Notes under the pieces: generated by a model
The model's input: the letters and a program-made list of their open reading frames with translations, nothing else
Database searches by the model: none
Told to the model about the DNA's origin: nothing
Program-made: the position numbers and the translations under genes
Assembly (NCBI RefSeq): GCF_964332355.1
Contig: NZ_OZ201293.1
Location: forward strand, 434,001 to 498,000
Reading direction: 5' to 3'
Origin: Imbroritus primus
Lineage (GTDB): Bacteria > Pseudomonadota > Gammaproteobacteria > Burkholderiales > Burkholderiaceae
DNA: 64,000 bases
In this document: positions 51,741 to 60,957 of the stretch, in pieces
How positions within the stretch are numbered: position 1 is the stretch's first letter
Layout: every line of letters starts with the position of its first letter

Positions 51741-51923
51741 GGCGGGAGGATTGCGGAGATCGGTTGGCCGGGTGGCAATCGGCGGGCCGGGAAGCGGACC
51801 ATGCGCGCGGCGGTTTCCCCACCTGCCTGGCAGGCCGTCGGCCTAGCCATCATTGTATCGGGAACCGGCCGGCGCGGCAGGGCGTTCTCTGGGACAATAG
51901 TGGTCTCTCAAGGATGTCTTTCC

Positions 51924-53780
51924 ATGCGCCGGTATTCCTCCGCGGGCGATCCGCCCATTCCGTCTTCTGTTCGCCTGCCGGGCCAACCCAGCCGTCCGGC
52001 CAGCCACACCGACTGGCAAACCATCCGCAACCTGCTGCCCTACCTGTGGCAGTACAAGTGGCGGGTCCTGCTGGCACTGAGCTGCCTGATCGGTGCCAAG
52101 GTCGCCAACCTTGGCGTGCCGATCCTGCTCAAGCAGCTGATCGACCGCATGAACCTCAGCACGGGCGATCCGCGCGCGCTGCTGGTGGTGCCGGTCGCGC
52201 TGATCGTGGGGTACGGCGTGTTGCGGCTGTCCGCCTCGCTGTTTACCGAACTGCGCGAGGTGCTGTTCTCCAAGGTGACCGCCAATGCGGTCCGGCGCAT
52301 CGCCCTGCAGGTGTTCGAGCATTTGCACAGCCTGTCGCTGCGCTTTCATCTGGCGCGCCAGACGGGCGGCATGAGCCGCGATATCGAACGCGGTTCGCGT
52401 GGCATCCAGTCACTGATTTCGTACTCGCTCTACAGCATCCTGCCGACGCTGATCGAGGTCGCGCTGGTGATGGGCTTTTTCGTCGTGCGCTATGACATCT
52501 GGTTTGCAATCATCACGCTTGGCGCACTGGTTGGCTACATCGTATTCACGATTCTGGTGACCGAGTGGCGGATGCATTTCCGCCGCCGCATGAACGAGCT
52601 CGATTCGCGCGCCAACCAGAAGGCGATCGACTCGCTGCTGAATTTCGAGACGGTGAAGTACTTCGGCAACGAAGCCTTCGAAGCGAGCCGTTACGACGAG
52701 AATCTCAAGACCTACCGTACCGCGGCGATCCGCTCGCAGAACTCGCTGTTCCTGCTCAACTTTGGCCAGCAGACGATCATCGCCATCGGCCTGATCCTCA
52801 TCCTGTGGCGCGCCACGCAGGGCGTGGTCGACGGCAGCATGACGCTGGGCGATCTGGTACTGGTCAATACGCTGATGATCCAGCTGTACATCCCGCTCAA
52901 TTTCCTGGGCGTGATCTACCGCGAGATCAAGCAGTCGCTGGCCGACATGGACCGCATGTTCCTGCTGATGGAAACCGAGCGCGAAGTGGCGGACCGGCCC
53001 GACGCGCAGCCTCTGCACGTCCGGGGTGGCGCGGTGCGCTTCTCGCATGTGGAGTTTTCCTACGAGGCTAACCGCCAGATCCTGTTCGATGTCGATTTCG
53101 CCGTGCCGGCTGGCACGACCACCGCGGTGGTGGGGCACAGCGGTTCCGGCAAGTCCACGCTCGCACGCTTGCTGTTCCGCTTCTACGATGTCAGCGGTGG
53201 CGCGATCCTGATCGACGGGCAGGATCTGCGCGACGTGACGCAGGCCAGCCTGCGCGGCGCCATCGGCATCGTGCCGCAGGATACCGTGCTGTTCAACGAC
53301 AGCATCTACTACAACATCGCCTATGGCCGGCCCGAGGCGTCGCGCGAGGAAGTCATCGCGGCGGCCAAGGCGGCGCAGATCCATCAGTTCGTGAGCGAGT
53401 TGCCGGAGGGCTACGACACGCCGGTGGGCGAGCGTGGCCTGAAACTGTCTGGCGGCGAAAAGCAGCGCGTGGCGATTGCCCGGACGCTGCTCAAGAATCC
53501 GCCGATCCTGATCTTCGACGAAGCGACCTCGGCACTGGATTCGCGTACCGAGCAGGCCATCCAGGCGGAGCTGATGCGACTGGCCGAAACGCGCACGACA
53601 CTGGTCATCGCCCACCGCCTGTCGACGGTCGTGCAGGCCGACCAGATCCTCGTGCTCGACCACGGCCGGATCGTCGAGCGTGGTACGCACGAGGCCCTGA
53701 TGCGGCTCAACGGCAAGTATGCGGAGATGTGGCGCATCCAGGCGCGCGATGCGTCTGCTGCCACGGTGGATGCCGGCTGA
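51924..53780 (+). CDS. Atm1-type ABC exporter
   Basis: 618 residues with a six-helix exporter membrane domain (about 30-340: RFHLARQTGGMSRDIERGSRGI, NFETVKYFGNEAFE) and an ATPase. Walker A is GHSGSGKSTLA, the signature LSGGEKQRVAIARTLL, Walker B ILIFDEATSALD and the switch AHRLSTV. These mark the bacterial Atm1/HMT1-like class, which exports glutathione-conjugated or thiol-bound metal or Fe-S compounds. The ATG at 51924 has AAGGA upstream. The frame is open earlier through the thioesterase on the other strand. Confidence 0.92.
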   Translation: MRRYSSAGDPPIPSSVRLPGQPSRPASHTDWQTIRNLLPYLWQYKWRVLLALSCLIGAKVANLGVPILLKQLIDRMNLSTGDPRALLVVPVALIVGYGVLRLSASLFTELREVLFSKVTANAVRRIALQVFEHLHSLSLRFHLARQTGGMSRDIERGSRGIQSLISYSLYSILPTLIEVALVMGFFVVRYDIWFAIITLGALVGYIVFTILVTEWRMHFRRRMNELDSRANQKAIDSLLNFETVKYFGNEAFEASRYDENLKTYRTAAIRSQNSLFLLNFGQQTIIAIGLILILWRATQGVVDGSMTLGDLVLVNTLMIQLYIPLNFLGVIYREIKQSLADMDRMFLLMETEREVADRPDAQPLHVRGGAVRFSHVEFSYEANRQILFDVDFAVPAGTTTAVVGHSGSGKSTLARLLFRFYDVSGGAILIDGQDLRDVTQASLRGAIGIVPQDTVLFNDSIYYNIAYGRPEASREEVIAAAKAAQIHQFVSELPEGYDTPVGERGLKLSGGEKQRVAIARTLLKNPPILIFDEATSALDSRTEQAIQAELMRLAETRTTLVIAHRLSTVVQADQILVLDHGRIVERGTHEALMRLNGKYAEMWRIQARDASAATVDAG

Positions 53781-53945
53781 CATGCAGGCTGGGGCAGCCA
53801 TCGGGTTGCCCCGGATGGTCCGGCGCATGGGCCTTGGCAGCGATGGTGCGATGCCGGATGTCCGTCCCGGTGGACGGGCGCATGCCTGACGGGGCCGGCC
53901 GCGCCTGTTGTGGAGCTCGTCTGGGATCCCCTGCATAATGTGTGG

Positions 53946-54884
53946 ATGGATACCAAATGGCTCGAGGATTTCGTCAGCCTGGCCGAAACGCAGAGCTTTT
54001 CGCGTTCGGCCAGCCTGCGTAATGTCACGCAACCCGCTTTTTCACGCCGCATCCAGTCCCTCGAGGCCTGGCTGGGCACGGAGCTGATCGATCGCTCGAG
54101 CTATCCGACTCGCCTCACGCCAGCTGGCCACGTATTCTACGAGCAGGCCCTGGCCATGCTGGCGCAGATCGGCGAAACCCGCGAACTGCTGCGCGGCCAA
54201 TCGTCCGGGCAGGGCAGCATGATCGACTTTGCTGTGCCGCACAATCTGTCGCTAACATTCTTTCCGCGCTGGCTCAGCCAAATCGAGCAGCAGATCGGCC
54301 GCCTGCCGTGCCGGCTACGCGCGCTCAATGTGCACGACGCCGTTCTGACCCTGGTGGAGGGGGGGTGCGACCTGATGATGTGCTACCACCATGCGCGCCA
54401 GCCGGTGCAGCTCGATCCGCTGCGCTATGACATGCTGCCGCTCGGGGTCGAGCGGCTGGCGCCCTACAGCATTCCCGATGCCTCGGGCCGCGCGCAGTTC
54501 GGGCTGCTCGGAGACGGCGCGGTACCTTACCTGGCCTATGCGCCTGGTGCGTTCCTGGGGCGGGTGGTGGACACCGTGCTTACCGAGTTGCCCCGGCGGC
54601 CGGCGCTCGACAAAGTCTACGAAACGGACATGGCCGAAGCGCTGAAGGCCATGGCGCTGGCCGGGCATGGCTTGGCTTTCCTGCCGGACAAGGCGGTGCG
54701 CGAGGAGGTCCTGGCGGGTCGCCTGGTGCGGGCCGACCATGCGCCGGACGTCGACTATTCGGTGGAGGTCGAACTGCGCCTGTACCGTCAGCATCCCGAC
54801 GGGCAGGGCGAGCGGCCGACGACCCAGGCCCCGCGGCGCGCGCTGGTCGACCGTATCTGGCAGGCGCTCTCGCAATCACGATAG
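53946..54884 (+). CDS. LysR-family regulator, HypT/YjiE-like
   Basis: 312 residues from the ATG at 53946. The HTH reads DTKWLEDFVSLAETQSFSRSA, then NVTQPAFSRRIQSLEAWLG. This start, ending in QPAFSRRI, and the later LLGDG and AGHGLAFLP are very close in plan to E. coli YjiE/HypT (QseD). The effector domain fills about 95-290. The gene lies 127 bp before glutamate dehydrogenase on the same strand, with a T-N11-A site in the gap, so it may regulate that gene. The signal is unknown. Confidence 0.88.
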   Translation: MDTKWLEDFVSLAETQSFSRSASLRNVTQPAFSRRIQSLEAWLGTELIDRSSYPTRLTPAGHVFYEQALAMLAQIGETRELLRGQSSGQGSMIDFAVPHNLSLTFFPRWLSQIEQQIGRLPCRLRALNVHDAVLTLVEGGCDLMMCYHHARQPVQLDPLRYDMLPLGVERLAPYSIPDASGRAQFGLLGDGAVPYLAYAPGAFLGRVVDTVLTELPRRPALDKVYETDMAEALKAMALAGHGLAFLPDKAVREEVLAGRLVRADHAPDVDYSVEVELRLYRQHPDGQGERPTTQAPRRALVDRIWQALSQSR

Positions 54885-54905
54885 ATCGGAGTAGAATGCC
54901 TCCAA

Positions 54906-54926
54906 CATGTTCTTATGCAAGACATG
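54906..54926 (+). promoter_or_regulatory. LysR-type T-N11-A box upstream of gdhA
   Basis: CATGT and ACATG are exact inverted halves separated by 11 bases, the classical LysR operator geometry. It sits 22 bases after the LysR stop and about 85 bases before the gdhA start. Confidence 0.5.
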
Positions 54927-55011
54927 CATGGGGCAATGTCAAAACGGCATTGGATTTCGCGCAAATGCTTGCCCTATGCTGGCGGCAATTTCTCACAAGG
55001 AAGCTCTTGCC

Positions 55012-56316
55012 ATGTCGCATTCCCAACCTCCCTCGTCTGCTCCCAAACATGCCCTGCCGTCGTACCTGCGGCCCGATGCCCTCGGACCCTGGGGGATCTA
55101 CCTCGAACAGGTCGACCGCGTCACGCCTTATCTCGGCTCGCTGGCCCGCTGGGTGGAAACCCTCAAGCGGCCCAAGCGCTCGCTGATCGTCGATGTGCCC
55201 ATCGAACTCGATAACGGCACCATCGCCCATTTCGAAGGCTACCGCGTCCAACACAATACTTCGCGCGGCCCTGGCAAGGGCGGCGTGCGTTTCCACCAGG
55301 ATGTCACCCTGTCCGAAGTGATGGCGCTGTCTGCATGGATGTCGGTCAAGAACGCGGCCGTCAATGTACCGTACGGCGGCGCCAAGGGCGGGGTGCGGGT
55401 CGATCCGCGCCTGCTGTCGGGCGCGGAGCTGGAACGGCTGACGCGCCGCTACACCAGCGAAATCAACATTATCATCGGACCGAACAAGGACATTCCCGCG
55501 CCGGACGTGAATACCAACGAGCAGGTCATGGCATGGATGATGGACACCTACTCGCAGAATTCAGGTTCCACGGCGACCGGGGTAGTCACGGGCAAGCCGA
55601 TTTCGCTCGGTGGCAGCCTGGGACGCCGCGAGGCCACCGGCCGGGGTGTGTTTGTGGTGGGAACGGAAGCGGCGCGCAATCTCGGCGTGGAAATCAAGGG
55701 TGCGCGCGTGGTGGTTCAGGGCTTCGGCAATGTCGGCAGCGTGGCCGCGCGGCTGTTCCATGACGCGGGGGCGCACGTGATTGCCGTGCAGGACCACAAG
55801 GGCGTGGTCTACGCGCCGGGCGGGCTCGATATTCCTGCACTGATCACGCACGTGGCGCAGAACGGTTCGGTAGCGGGCTTCAGCGCCGAGTCGCTGCCGG
55901 CTGACCAGTTCTGGCAACTGGATTGCGAATTCCTCATTCCGGCTGCGCTGGAAGGACAGATCACGAAGGACAACGCGCCCCATATCCGTGCCAGGATGGT
56001 CATCGAAGGGGCAAACGGCCCGACCACCCCCGAAGCCGACGATATCCTGCGCGAACGCAATATCCTCGTCGCGCCGGACGTGATCGCCAATGCCGGCGGC
56101 GTGACCGTGTCCTATTTCGAGTGGGTGCAGGATTTCTCCAGCTTCTTCTGGACCGAGGAAGAAATCAACCAGCGCCTGGTACGCATTATGCAGGAAGCAT
56201 TCCGCGCCATCTGGCAGGTTGCGCAGGACAATCATGTGACCTTGCGGACCGCGGCATTCATCGTCGCCTGTACCCGCATCCTGCAGGCGCGTGAGATGCG
56301 CGGCCTCTACCCCTGA
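55012..56316 (+). CDS. gdhA: Glu/Leu/Phe/Val-type glutamate dehydrogenase
   Basis: 434 residues. The amination core has NTSRGPGKGGVRFHQDV, the catalytic lysine in PYGGAKGGVRVDP, and GRREATGRGVF. The NAD(P) fold begins VVVQGFGNVGSVAA, and NGPTTPEADDIL and NAGGVTVSYFEWVQ follow. The enzyme interconverts 2-oxoglutarate plus ammonium and glutamate. Its place before the glutamate/aspartate transporter genes suggests a glutamate-use unit. The ATG at 55012 is preferred because homologs begin near ALPSYLRPDALGPW; the frame is open to 54907. Confidence 0.93.
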   Translation: MSHSQPPSSAPKHALPSYLRPDALGPWGIYLEQVDRVTPYLGSLARWVETLKRPKRSLIVDVPIELDNGTIAHFEGYRVQHNTSRGPGKGGVRFHQDVTLSEVMALSAWMSVKNAAVNVPYGGAKGGVRVDPRLLSGAELERLTRRYTSEINIIIGPNKDIPAPDVNTNEQVMAWMMDTYSQNSGSTATGVVTGKPISLGGSLGRREATGRGVFVVGTEAARNLGVEIKGARVVVQGFGNVGSVAARLFHDAGAHVIAVQDHKGVVYAPGGLDIPALITHVAQNGSVAGFSAESLPADQFWQLDCEFLIPAALEGQITKDNAPHIRARMVIEGANGPTTPEADDILRERNILVAPDVIANAGGVTVSYFEWVQDFSSFFWTEEEINQRLVRIMQEAFRAIWQVAQDNHVTLRTAAFIVACTRILQAREMRGLYP

Positions 56317-56487
56317 CGGGCGGGCGCGGGCGGGTGGACCAGCGGTTTCGGCTGCCGTCAACCCGCTTGTGCAGAGGAAATGCTCAGGGAAAAACCCGTT
56401 GAAATCACTGGAGCCGTGCGTAATACTGTGATTTCTGGGGGATATATAAGCTAGTCTCTCACTTCTTTTTTGGTCAAGGAGATCTTC

Positions 56488-57384
56488 ATGAAATTGGTCA
56501 AGTTGGCAACGCTGCTGGTCGCCGCAGGTATCGCAAGCGGGGTCGCACATGCCCAGCAATTGACAGGCACGCTGCAGAAGATCAAGGAAACCGGCGTCAT
56601 CACGCTCGGCGTCCGCGAGTCGTCGATTCCGTTCAACTACAATCTCGGCGGCGTCCGGCAGGTCGGTTATTCCTACGACATCAACATGAAGATCGTCGAG
56701 GCGATCAAGAAGCAGTTGAACCTGCCGAACCTGCAGGTCAAGGAAATTCCGATCACCTCGCAGAACCGTATCACGCTGCTGCAGAACGGCACCATCGACA
56801 TCGAGTGTGGCTCCACCACCAATAACCTCGAGCGTCAGAAGCAGGTGTCCTTCTCGACCACAATCTTCGTCATCGGCACGCGTCTGCTGACCAAGGCCGA
56901 CAGCGGCATCAAGGATTTTGCCGACCTGAAGGGCAAGAACGTCGTGACCACCGCGGGCACCACGTCCGAGCGCCTGCTGCGTTCGATCAATGACGAGCAG
57001 AAGCTCGGCATGAACATCATCAGCACCAAGGACCATGGCCAGTCGTTCCTGACTCTCCAGTCGGGCCGCGCCGCCGCGTTCATGATGGATGATGCACTGC
57101 TGTATGGCGAACGCGCCAAGGCGCGCAACCCGGCCGAATGGGTCGTGGTGGGCAAGCCGCAATCGCGTGAAGCCTACGGCTGCATGCTGCGCAAGGACGA
57201 TGCCCCGTTCAAGAAGATTGCTGACACAACCATCACCGGCTTGATGAAGTCGGGCGAAATCGATGCCATGTACAAGAAGTGGTTCGAGCAGCCGGTTCCG
57301 CCGCGCGGCCTGAACCTCGACTTCAAGCTGTCGGAGGACATGAAGGCCCTCTTCAAGAATCCGAACGACAAGGCATTCGACTGA
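56488..57384 (+). CDS. gltI: Glutamate/aspartate ABC transporter, substrate-binding protein
   Basis: 298 residues. A signal peptide (MKLVKLATLLVAAGIASGVA, then HAQ) is followed by a type-2 periplasmic binding fold (VITLGVRESSIPFNYN, CGSTTNNLERQKQVSFS, YGCMLRKDDAPF). The CGSTTNNxxR segment is typical of GltI-like proteins for L-glutamate and L-aspartate. AAGGAG lies six bases before the ATG. It heads gltI-gltJ-gltK-gltL, 172 bp after gdhA. Confidence 0.94.
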   Translation: MKLVKLATLLVAAGIASGVAHAQQLTGTLQKIKETGVITLGVRESSIPFNYNLGGVRQVGYSYDINMKIVEAIKKQLNLPNLQVKEIPITSQNRITLLQNGTIDIECGSTTNNLERQKQVSFSTTIFVIGTRLLTKADSGIKDFADLKGKNVVTTAGTTSERLLRSINDEQKLGMNIISTKDHGQSFLTLQSGRAAAFMMDDALLYGERAKARNPAEWVVVGKPQSREAYGCMLRKDDAPFKKIADTTITGLMKSGEIDAMYKKWFEQPVPPRGLNLDFKLSEDMKALFKNPNDKAFD

Positions 57385-57447
57385 CAGGCCGGAAGTGCGT
57401 GGCTGAAACGGAAGGCAAGTCCTTCCGTTTCTTTTTGAGGAAGCAAC

Positions 57448-58176
57448 ATGAATTACCACTGGAATTGGGGCGTATTCTTCGCCGACGCCTCCGGTAGTGA
57501 GACCTATCTTGACTGGCTGATCTCCGGGCTGTTCACGACCATCACTGTCGGCCTGTCGGCCTGGATCATTGCCCTCATCATCGGCTCGGTCCTGGGCGTG
57601 ATGCGTACCATGCCCAATCGATGGATCTCCGGGATCGCGGCGACCTACGTCGAGATTTTCCGCAATATTCCGCTGCTCGTGCAGCTCTTCATCTGGTATT
57701 TCGTCATGCCCGAACTGCTGCCGTTCGGCGAGGCGATCAAGCAGATGAATCCGTTCGCCCAGCAGTTCCTGGCCGGCATGCTGTGCCTCGGCACCTTCAC
57801 CGCCGCCCGGGTGTGCGAGCAGGTGCGTTCGGGTATCAATTCGCTGCCGCGCGGCCAGCGCTACGCCGGACTGGCGATGGGTTTCACGCTGCCGCAGACC
57901 TACCGCTACGTGCTTTTGCCGATGGCGTACCGCATCATCGTGCCGCCGCTGACATCGGAATTCCTGAATATCTTCAAGAATTCCGCGGTTGCGTCGACGA
58001 TCGGCCTGCTGGAACTGGCGGCGCAAGGGCGCCAGCTGGTGGACTATACCGCGCAGCCGTATGAGGCATTCATTGCCGTGACGTTGCTGTATCTGGTCAT
58101 CAACGCCACGGTGATGCTCGTCATGCGGTGGATCGAGGGGCGCACGCGCGTTCCGGGCTACATCGGCGGAAAGTGA
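57448..58176 (+). CDS. gltJ: Glutamate/aspartate ABC transporter permease
   Basis: 242 residues. The HisM/GltJ-type permease has five to six membrane helices, the EIFRNIPLLVQLFIWYFV segment, and the loop AARVCEQVRSGINSLPRGQRYAGLAMGF, read 122-149, in which the EAA motif lies. It forms the channel with GltK. The start follows TTGAGGAAGCAAC. It belongs to the gltIJKL operon. Confidence 0.95.
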   Translation: MNYHWNWGVFFADASGSETYLDWLISGLFTTITVGLSAWIIALIIGSVLGVMRTMPNRWISGIAATYVEIFRNIPLLVQLFIWYFVMPELLPFGEAIKQMNPFAQQFLAGMLCLGTFTAARVCEQVRSGINSLPRGQRYAGLAMGFTLPQTYRYVLLPMAYRIIVPPLTSEFLNIFKNSAVASTIGLLELAAQGRQLVDYTAQPYEAFIAVTLLYLVINATVMLVMRWIEGRTRVPGYIGGK

Positions 58177-58185
58177 GGCACGGAC

Positions 58186-58869
58186 ATGGCATACGCTTTT
58201 GATTTCAGTTCGATTACGCCCGAGACCCTGCATGTGCTGGGCGAGGGCATGATGGTATCGCTCAAGATCACCGCGACGGCCGTCGTGGTGGGGATCGTGT
58301 GGGGTACGATCCTCGCGATGATGCGCCTGTCCAGCCTGAAGGTGCTGTCGTGGTTCGCAACCGGGTATGTGAACCTGTTCCGCTCCATTCCGCTGGTGAT
58401 GGTGCTGCTGTGGTTCTTCCTCATCATTCCGCAGTTCCTGACCAGCATGCTCAATCTGTCGCCTTCGACCGATCTGCGCATGACATCGGCGCTCATTGCC
58501 TTCTCGATGTTCGAGGCTGCCTATTACTCGGAAATCATCCGGGCGGGCATCCAGAGCGTGTCGAAGGGCCAGATGGCCGCGGCCAATGCGCTGGGCATGA
58601 CGTACTTCCAGTCGATGCGCCTGGTGGTGCTGCCGCAGGCCTTCCGCAACATGGTGCCGTTGCTGCTCACGCAAGGCATCATCCTGTTTCAGGATACCTC
58701 GCTGGTGTACGTGAGTGCGCTGGCCGATTTCTTCGGACAGGCTTACGGCGTGGGCGAACGGGACGGCAGCATCGTTGAAATGCTGTTGTTTGCGGGCGCC
58801 GTGTACTTTGTCATCTGCTTCAGTGCTTCGCTGCTGGTCAAGCGTTTCCAGAAAAAGGTATCTGTATGA
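58186..58869 (+). CDS. gltK: Glutamate/aspartate ABC transporter permease
   Basis: 227 residues with the same fold as GltJ: NLFRSIPLVMVLLWFFLIIP and the EAA loop AYYSEIIRAGIQSVSKGQM, then GMTYFQSMRLVVLPQAFRNM. Paired with GltJ, it makes the membrane channel. Its stop overlaps the gltL start by ATGA, so the two are translationally coupled. Confidence 0.95.
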   Translation: MAYAFDFSSITPETLHVLGEGMMVSLKITATAVVVGIVWGTILAMMRLSSLKVLSWFATGYVNLFRSIPLVMVLLWFFLIIPQFLTSMLNLSPSTDLRMTSALIAFSMFEAAYYSEIIRAGIQSVSKGQMAAANALGMTYFQSMRLVVLPQAFRNMVPLLLTQGIILFQDTSLVYVSALADFFGQAYGVGERDGSIVEMLLFAGAVYFVICFSASLLVKRFQKKVSV

Positions 58870-59600
58870 TCGAAATCAAGAATGTCTCCAAGTGGTACGG
58901 CACGTTTCAGGTCTTGAACGATTGCACGACAAACGTCAAGAAAGGTGAGGTCGTGGTGGTGTGCGGCCCCTCCGGCTCTGGCAAGTCGACGCTGATCAAG
59001 ACGGTGAATGGCCTTGAGCCGTTCCAGAAAGGTGACATCACGGTCGACGGCACCTCGGTGGGCAGCCCCAAGACCAATCTGTCGAAGCTGCGTTCGCGCG
59101 TGGGCATGGTCTTCCAGAACTTCGAACTGTTTCCACACCTGTCGATCCGGGAGAACCTGACCATCGCTCAGGTCAAGGTGCTGGGGCGCAACAAGGAAGA
59201 AGCCGTCGCGCATGGCATGAAGTATCTCGAGCGGGTGGGTCTGAAGGCGCAGGCCGACAAATTCCCGGGCCAGCTCTCGGGTGGCCAGCAGCAGCGCGTG
59301 GCGATTGCCCGGGCGCTGTCGATGGATCCGATCTGCATGCTGTTCGACGAGCCGACCTCGGCGCTTGATCCGGAAATGGTCAACGAGGTGCTGGACGTGA
59401 TGGTCGAACTCGCGCATGAAGGCATGACCATGATGTGCGTGACCCACGAAATGGGGTTTGCACGCAAGGTCGCCAACCGCGTGATCTTCATGGACCAGGG
59501 TGCGATCGTGGAAGACTGCGAGAAAGAGGAGTTCTTCGGCAATATCAGTGCACGCTCGGAGCGGGCGCGGCAGTTCCTGTCGAAAATCCTCGCACATTGA
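58866..59600 (+). CDS. gltL: Glutamate/aspartate ABC transporter ATPase
   Basis: 244 residues. Walker A is GPSGSGKSTLIK (about 34-45), the Q-loop lies in VFQNFELFPHLS, the signature is LSGGQQQRVAIARALSM, Walker B is CMLFDEPTSALDPE, and the switch histidine is in VTHEMGFA. It powers amino-acid import through GltJK. A strong hairpin terminator follows 55 bp downstream. Confidence 0.95.
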   Translation: MIEIKNVSKWYGTFQVLNDCTTNVKKGEVVVVCGPSGSGKSTLIKTVNGLEPFQKGDITVDGTSVGSPKTNLSKLRSRVGMVFQNFELFPHLSIRENLTIAQVKVLGRNKEEAVAHGMKYLERVGLKAQADKFPGQLSGGQQQRVAIARALSMDPICMLFDEPTSALDPEMVNEVLDVMVELAHEGMTMMCVTHEMGFARKVANRVIFMDQGAIVEDCEKEEFFGNISARSERARQFLSKILAH

Positions 59601-59930
59601 GCGACGTCACCTTCGGGTGGCATCCGGCGCGTGGCGCCGCTCCAACCGGGGGCGGCGGCAAGCCATAAAAAGGACGCTTCGGCGTCCTTTTTTATGGCTT
59701 GCCGCAAGGACGGCTCGGCGCATCAGGTGGTGTGATGCAATCAGCGTCGCGGGATTGCGGCGAGTCGGCGAGGTACCGCCGTGGGTGGTCTGACGGTATC
59801 GACATGCCAGGCGCGTGGTCCGACGGGCGCCCTGCAGGCTCTATTGTCTGGCAACAACTCACGCCGAGGTGTGCTGTCCCCGTGCTGGCATCCGTGGTGC
59901 GCGCCCATGCAAACCGTTTGTACGTGATGC
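59601..59930. other. Gene gap between gltL and the class II amidotransferase
   Basis: 330 bp. The first 105 hold the long UUCG-loop hairpin. The rest shows no coding region, RNA gene or clear repeat. Confidence 0.5.
59655..59704. terminator. Bidirectional rho-independent terminator (UUCG loop)
   Basis: GGACGC-TTCG-GCGTCC is flanked by AAAAA on the left and TTTTTT on the right, and the arms extend through GGCAAGCCAT/ATGGCTTGCC. The long palindrome can end transcription from gltL and from the convergent amidotransferase gene. Confidence 0.92.
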
Positions 59931-60761
59931 TCAGGTACAGGCGGTATTGGCCGCATTGGCGAGGCGGACCGATTCGGGAATCGGGACGATGGTGCGCAGC
60001 TCGAGCTTGCCGTCGCGGAACATCAGCAGCTCGCCCGGTTCGAAACGCGTCCACACCTCGTCGTCGGTCAGCGGCGCCGTCGCAATGACGGCGACACGGT
60101 CGTCTTCGGTGGTGACCTGGGCGAAGTCGATGGTCATGTCAGCGTCGATCAGGTGCGCGGTCGAGAAAGGCCATTCGCGCACGATGTAGTACAGGTTGGT
60201 CGAGCAGTGCGCGAATAGCGCCTGTCCATTGCATAGCAGGTAATTGAACACGCCGTGCAGCGTGATCTCCCGCGTGATGTCGGCCAGCGCGTGGAACAGC
60301 TCGTTCAGTGGCGGCTGCGAACCGGGAAAGCGCTTGCGCAACGCCTGCATGATGGTGCAGAACGCCAGTTCGCTGTCGGTATCGCCGACCGGCTGGTAGA
60401 CGCCGCCGAGGAAGGGCTGGAAGGTCTTGAGATCGCCGTTGTGGGCGAAGATCCAGTGCCGGCCCCACAGTTCCCGCATGAATGGATGGCAGTTCTCCAG
60501 CAGGACCGGCCCCTGGGTCGCCTTGCGGATATGCGAGATGACATTCTTCGACTTGATCGGGTAGCGTTTGACCAGCTCTGCCACTGGCGAAGTGGCGGAA
60601 GAAGCGTTATCGATGAACAGGCGGCAGGCCTTTTCCTCGAAGAACGCCACGCCGAAACCGTCGGCATGGTGGTCGGTGACGCCGCCGCGCGCGGCAAAGC
60701 CGGTCAGCGAGAACGTGATGTCGGTAGGGGTGGCGCAGTTCATGCCCAGCAGCTGGCACAT
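59931..60761 (-). CDS. Class II glutamine amidotransferase (YafJ-like)
   Basis: 276 residues from the ATG at 60761. Cleavage of the start methionine would expose Cys2 (MCQLLGMNC), the nucleophile of class II (Ntn) amidotransferases. ARGGVTDHHADGFGVAFFE and HIRKATQG, FAHNGDLK and GDTDSELAFC are family motifs. The domain removes ammonia from glutamine for an unidentified acceptor; stand-alone YafJ-like proteins have no settled role. The frame is open to 60941 without domain content. Confidence 0.9.
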   Translation of the reverse strand: MCQLLGMNCATPTDITFSLTGFAARGGVTDHHADGFGVAFFEEKACRLFIDNASSATSPVAELVKRYPIKSKNVISHIRKATQGPVLLENCHPFMRELWGRHWIFAHNGDLKTFQPFLGGVYQPVGDTDSELAFCTIMQALRKRFPGSQPPLNELFHALADITREITLHGVFNYLLCNGQALFAHCSTNLYYIVREWPFSTAHLIDADMTIDFAQVTTEDDRVAVIATAPLTDDEVWTRFEPGELLMFRDGKLELRTIVPIPESVRLANAANTACT

Positions 60762-60957
60762 GACGGAGGTCCGGACAGGATGCAATAGAATACGCATTAT
60801 CGCGCTCCGCGGCCCCGGTGCCAAGCGGCCGCGCGGCTGTGTCCCGATTCCGTGCCCTGGTTCCACGTTCCGGTTCCGTGCCTTGCTTGTCCGGCCGGCG
60901 TGCCGCCCCGGGCGTAGCGGATCGATTGCCGTACCGACCATTCAATCAACAGAGACT

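Noticed and set aside
55561..58674. Minus-strand open frame of 1037 codons
   Set aside because: It is antisense to gdhA and gltIJK, which have clear family motifs; composition is His/Arg/Gln-rich as in GC-rich antisense frames.
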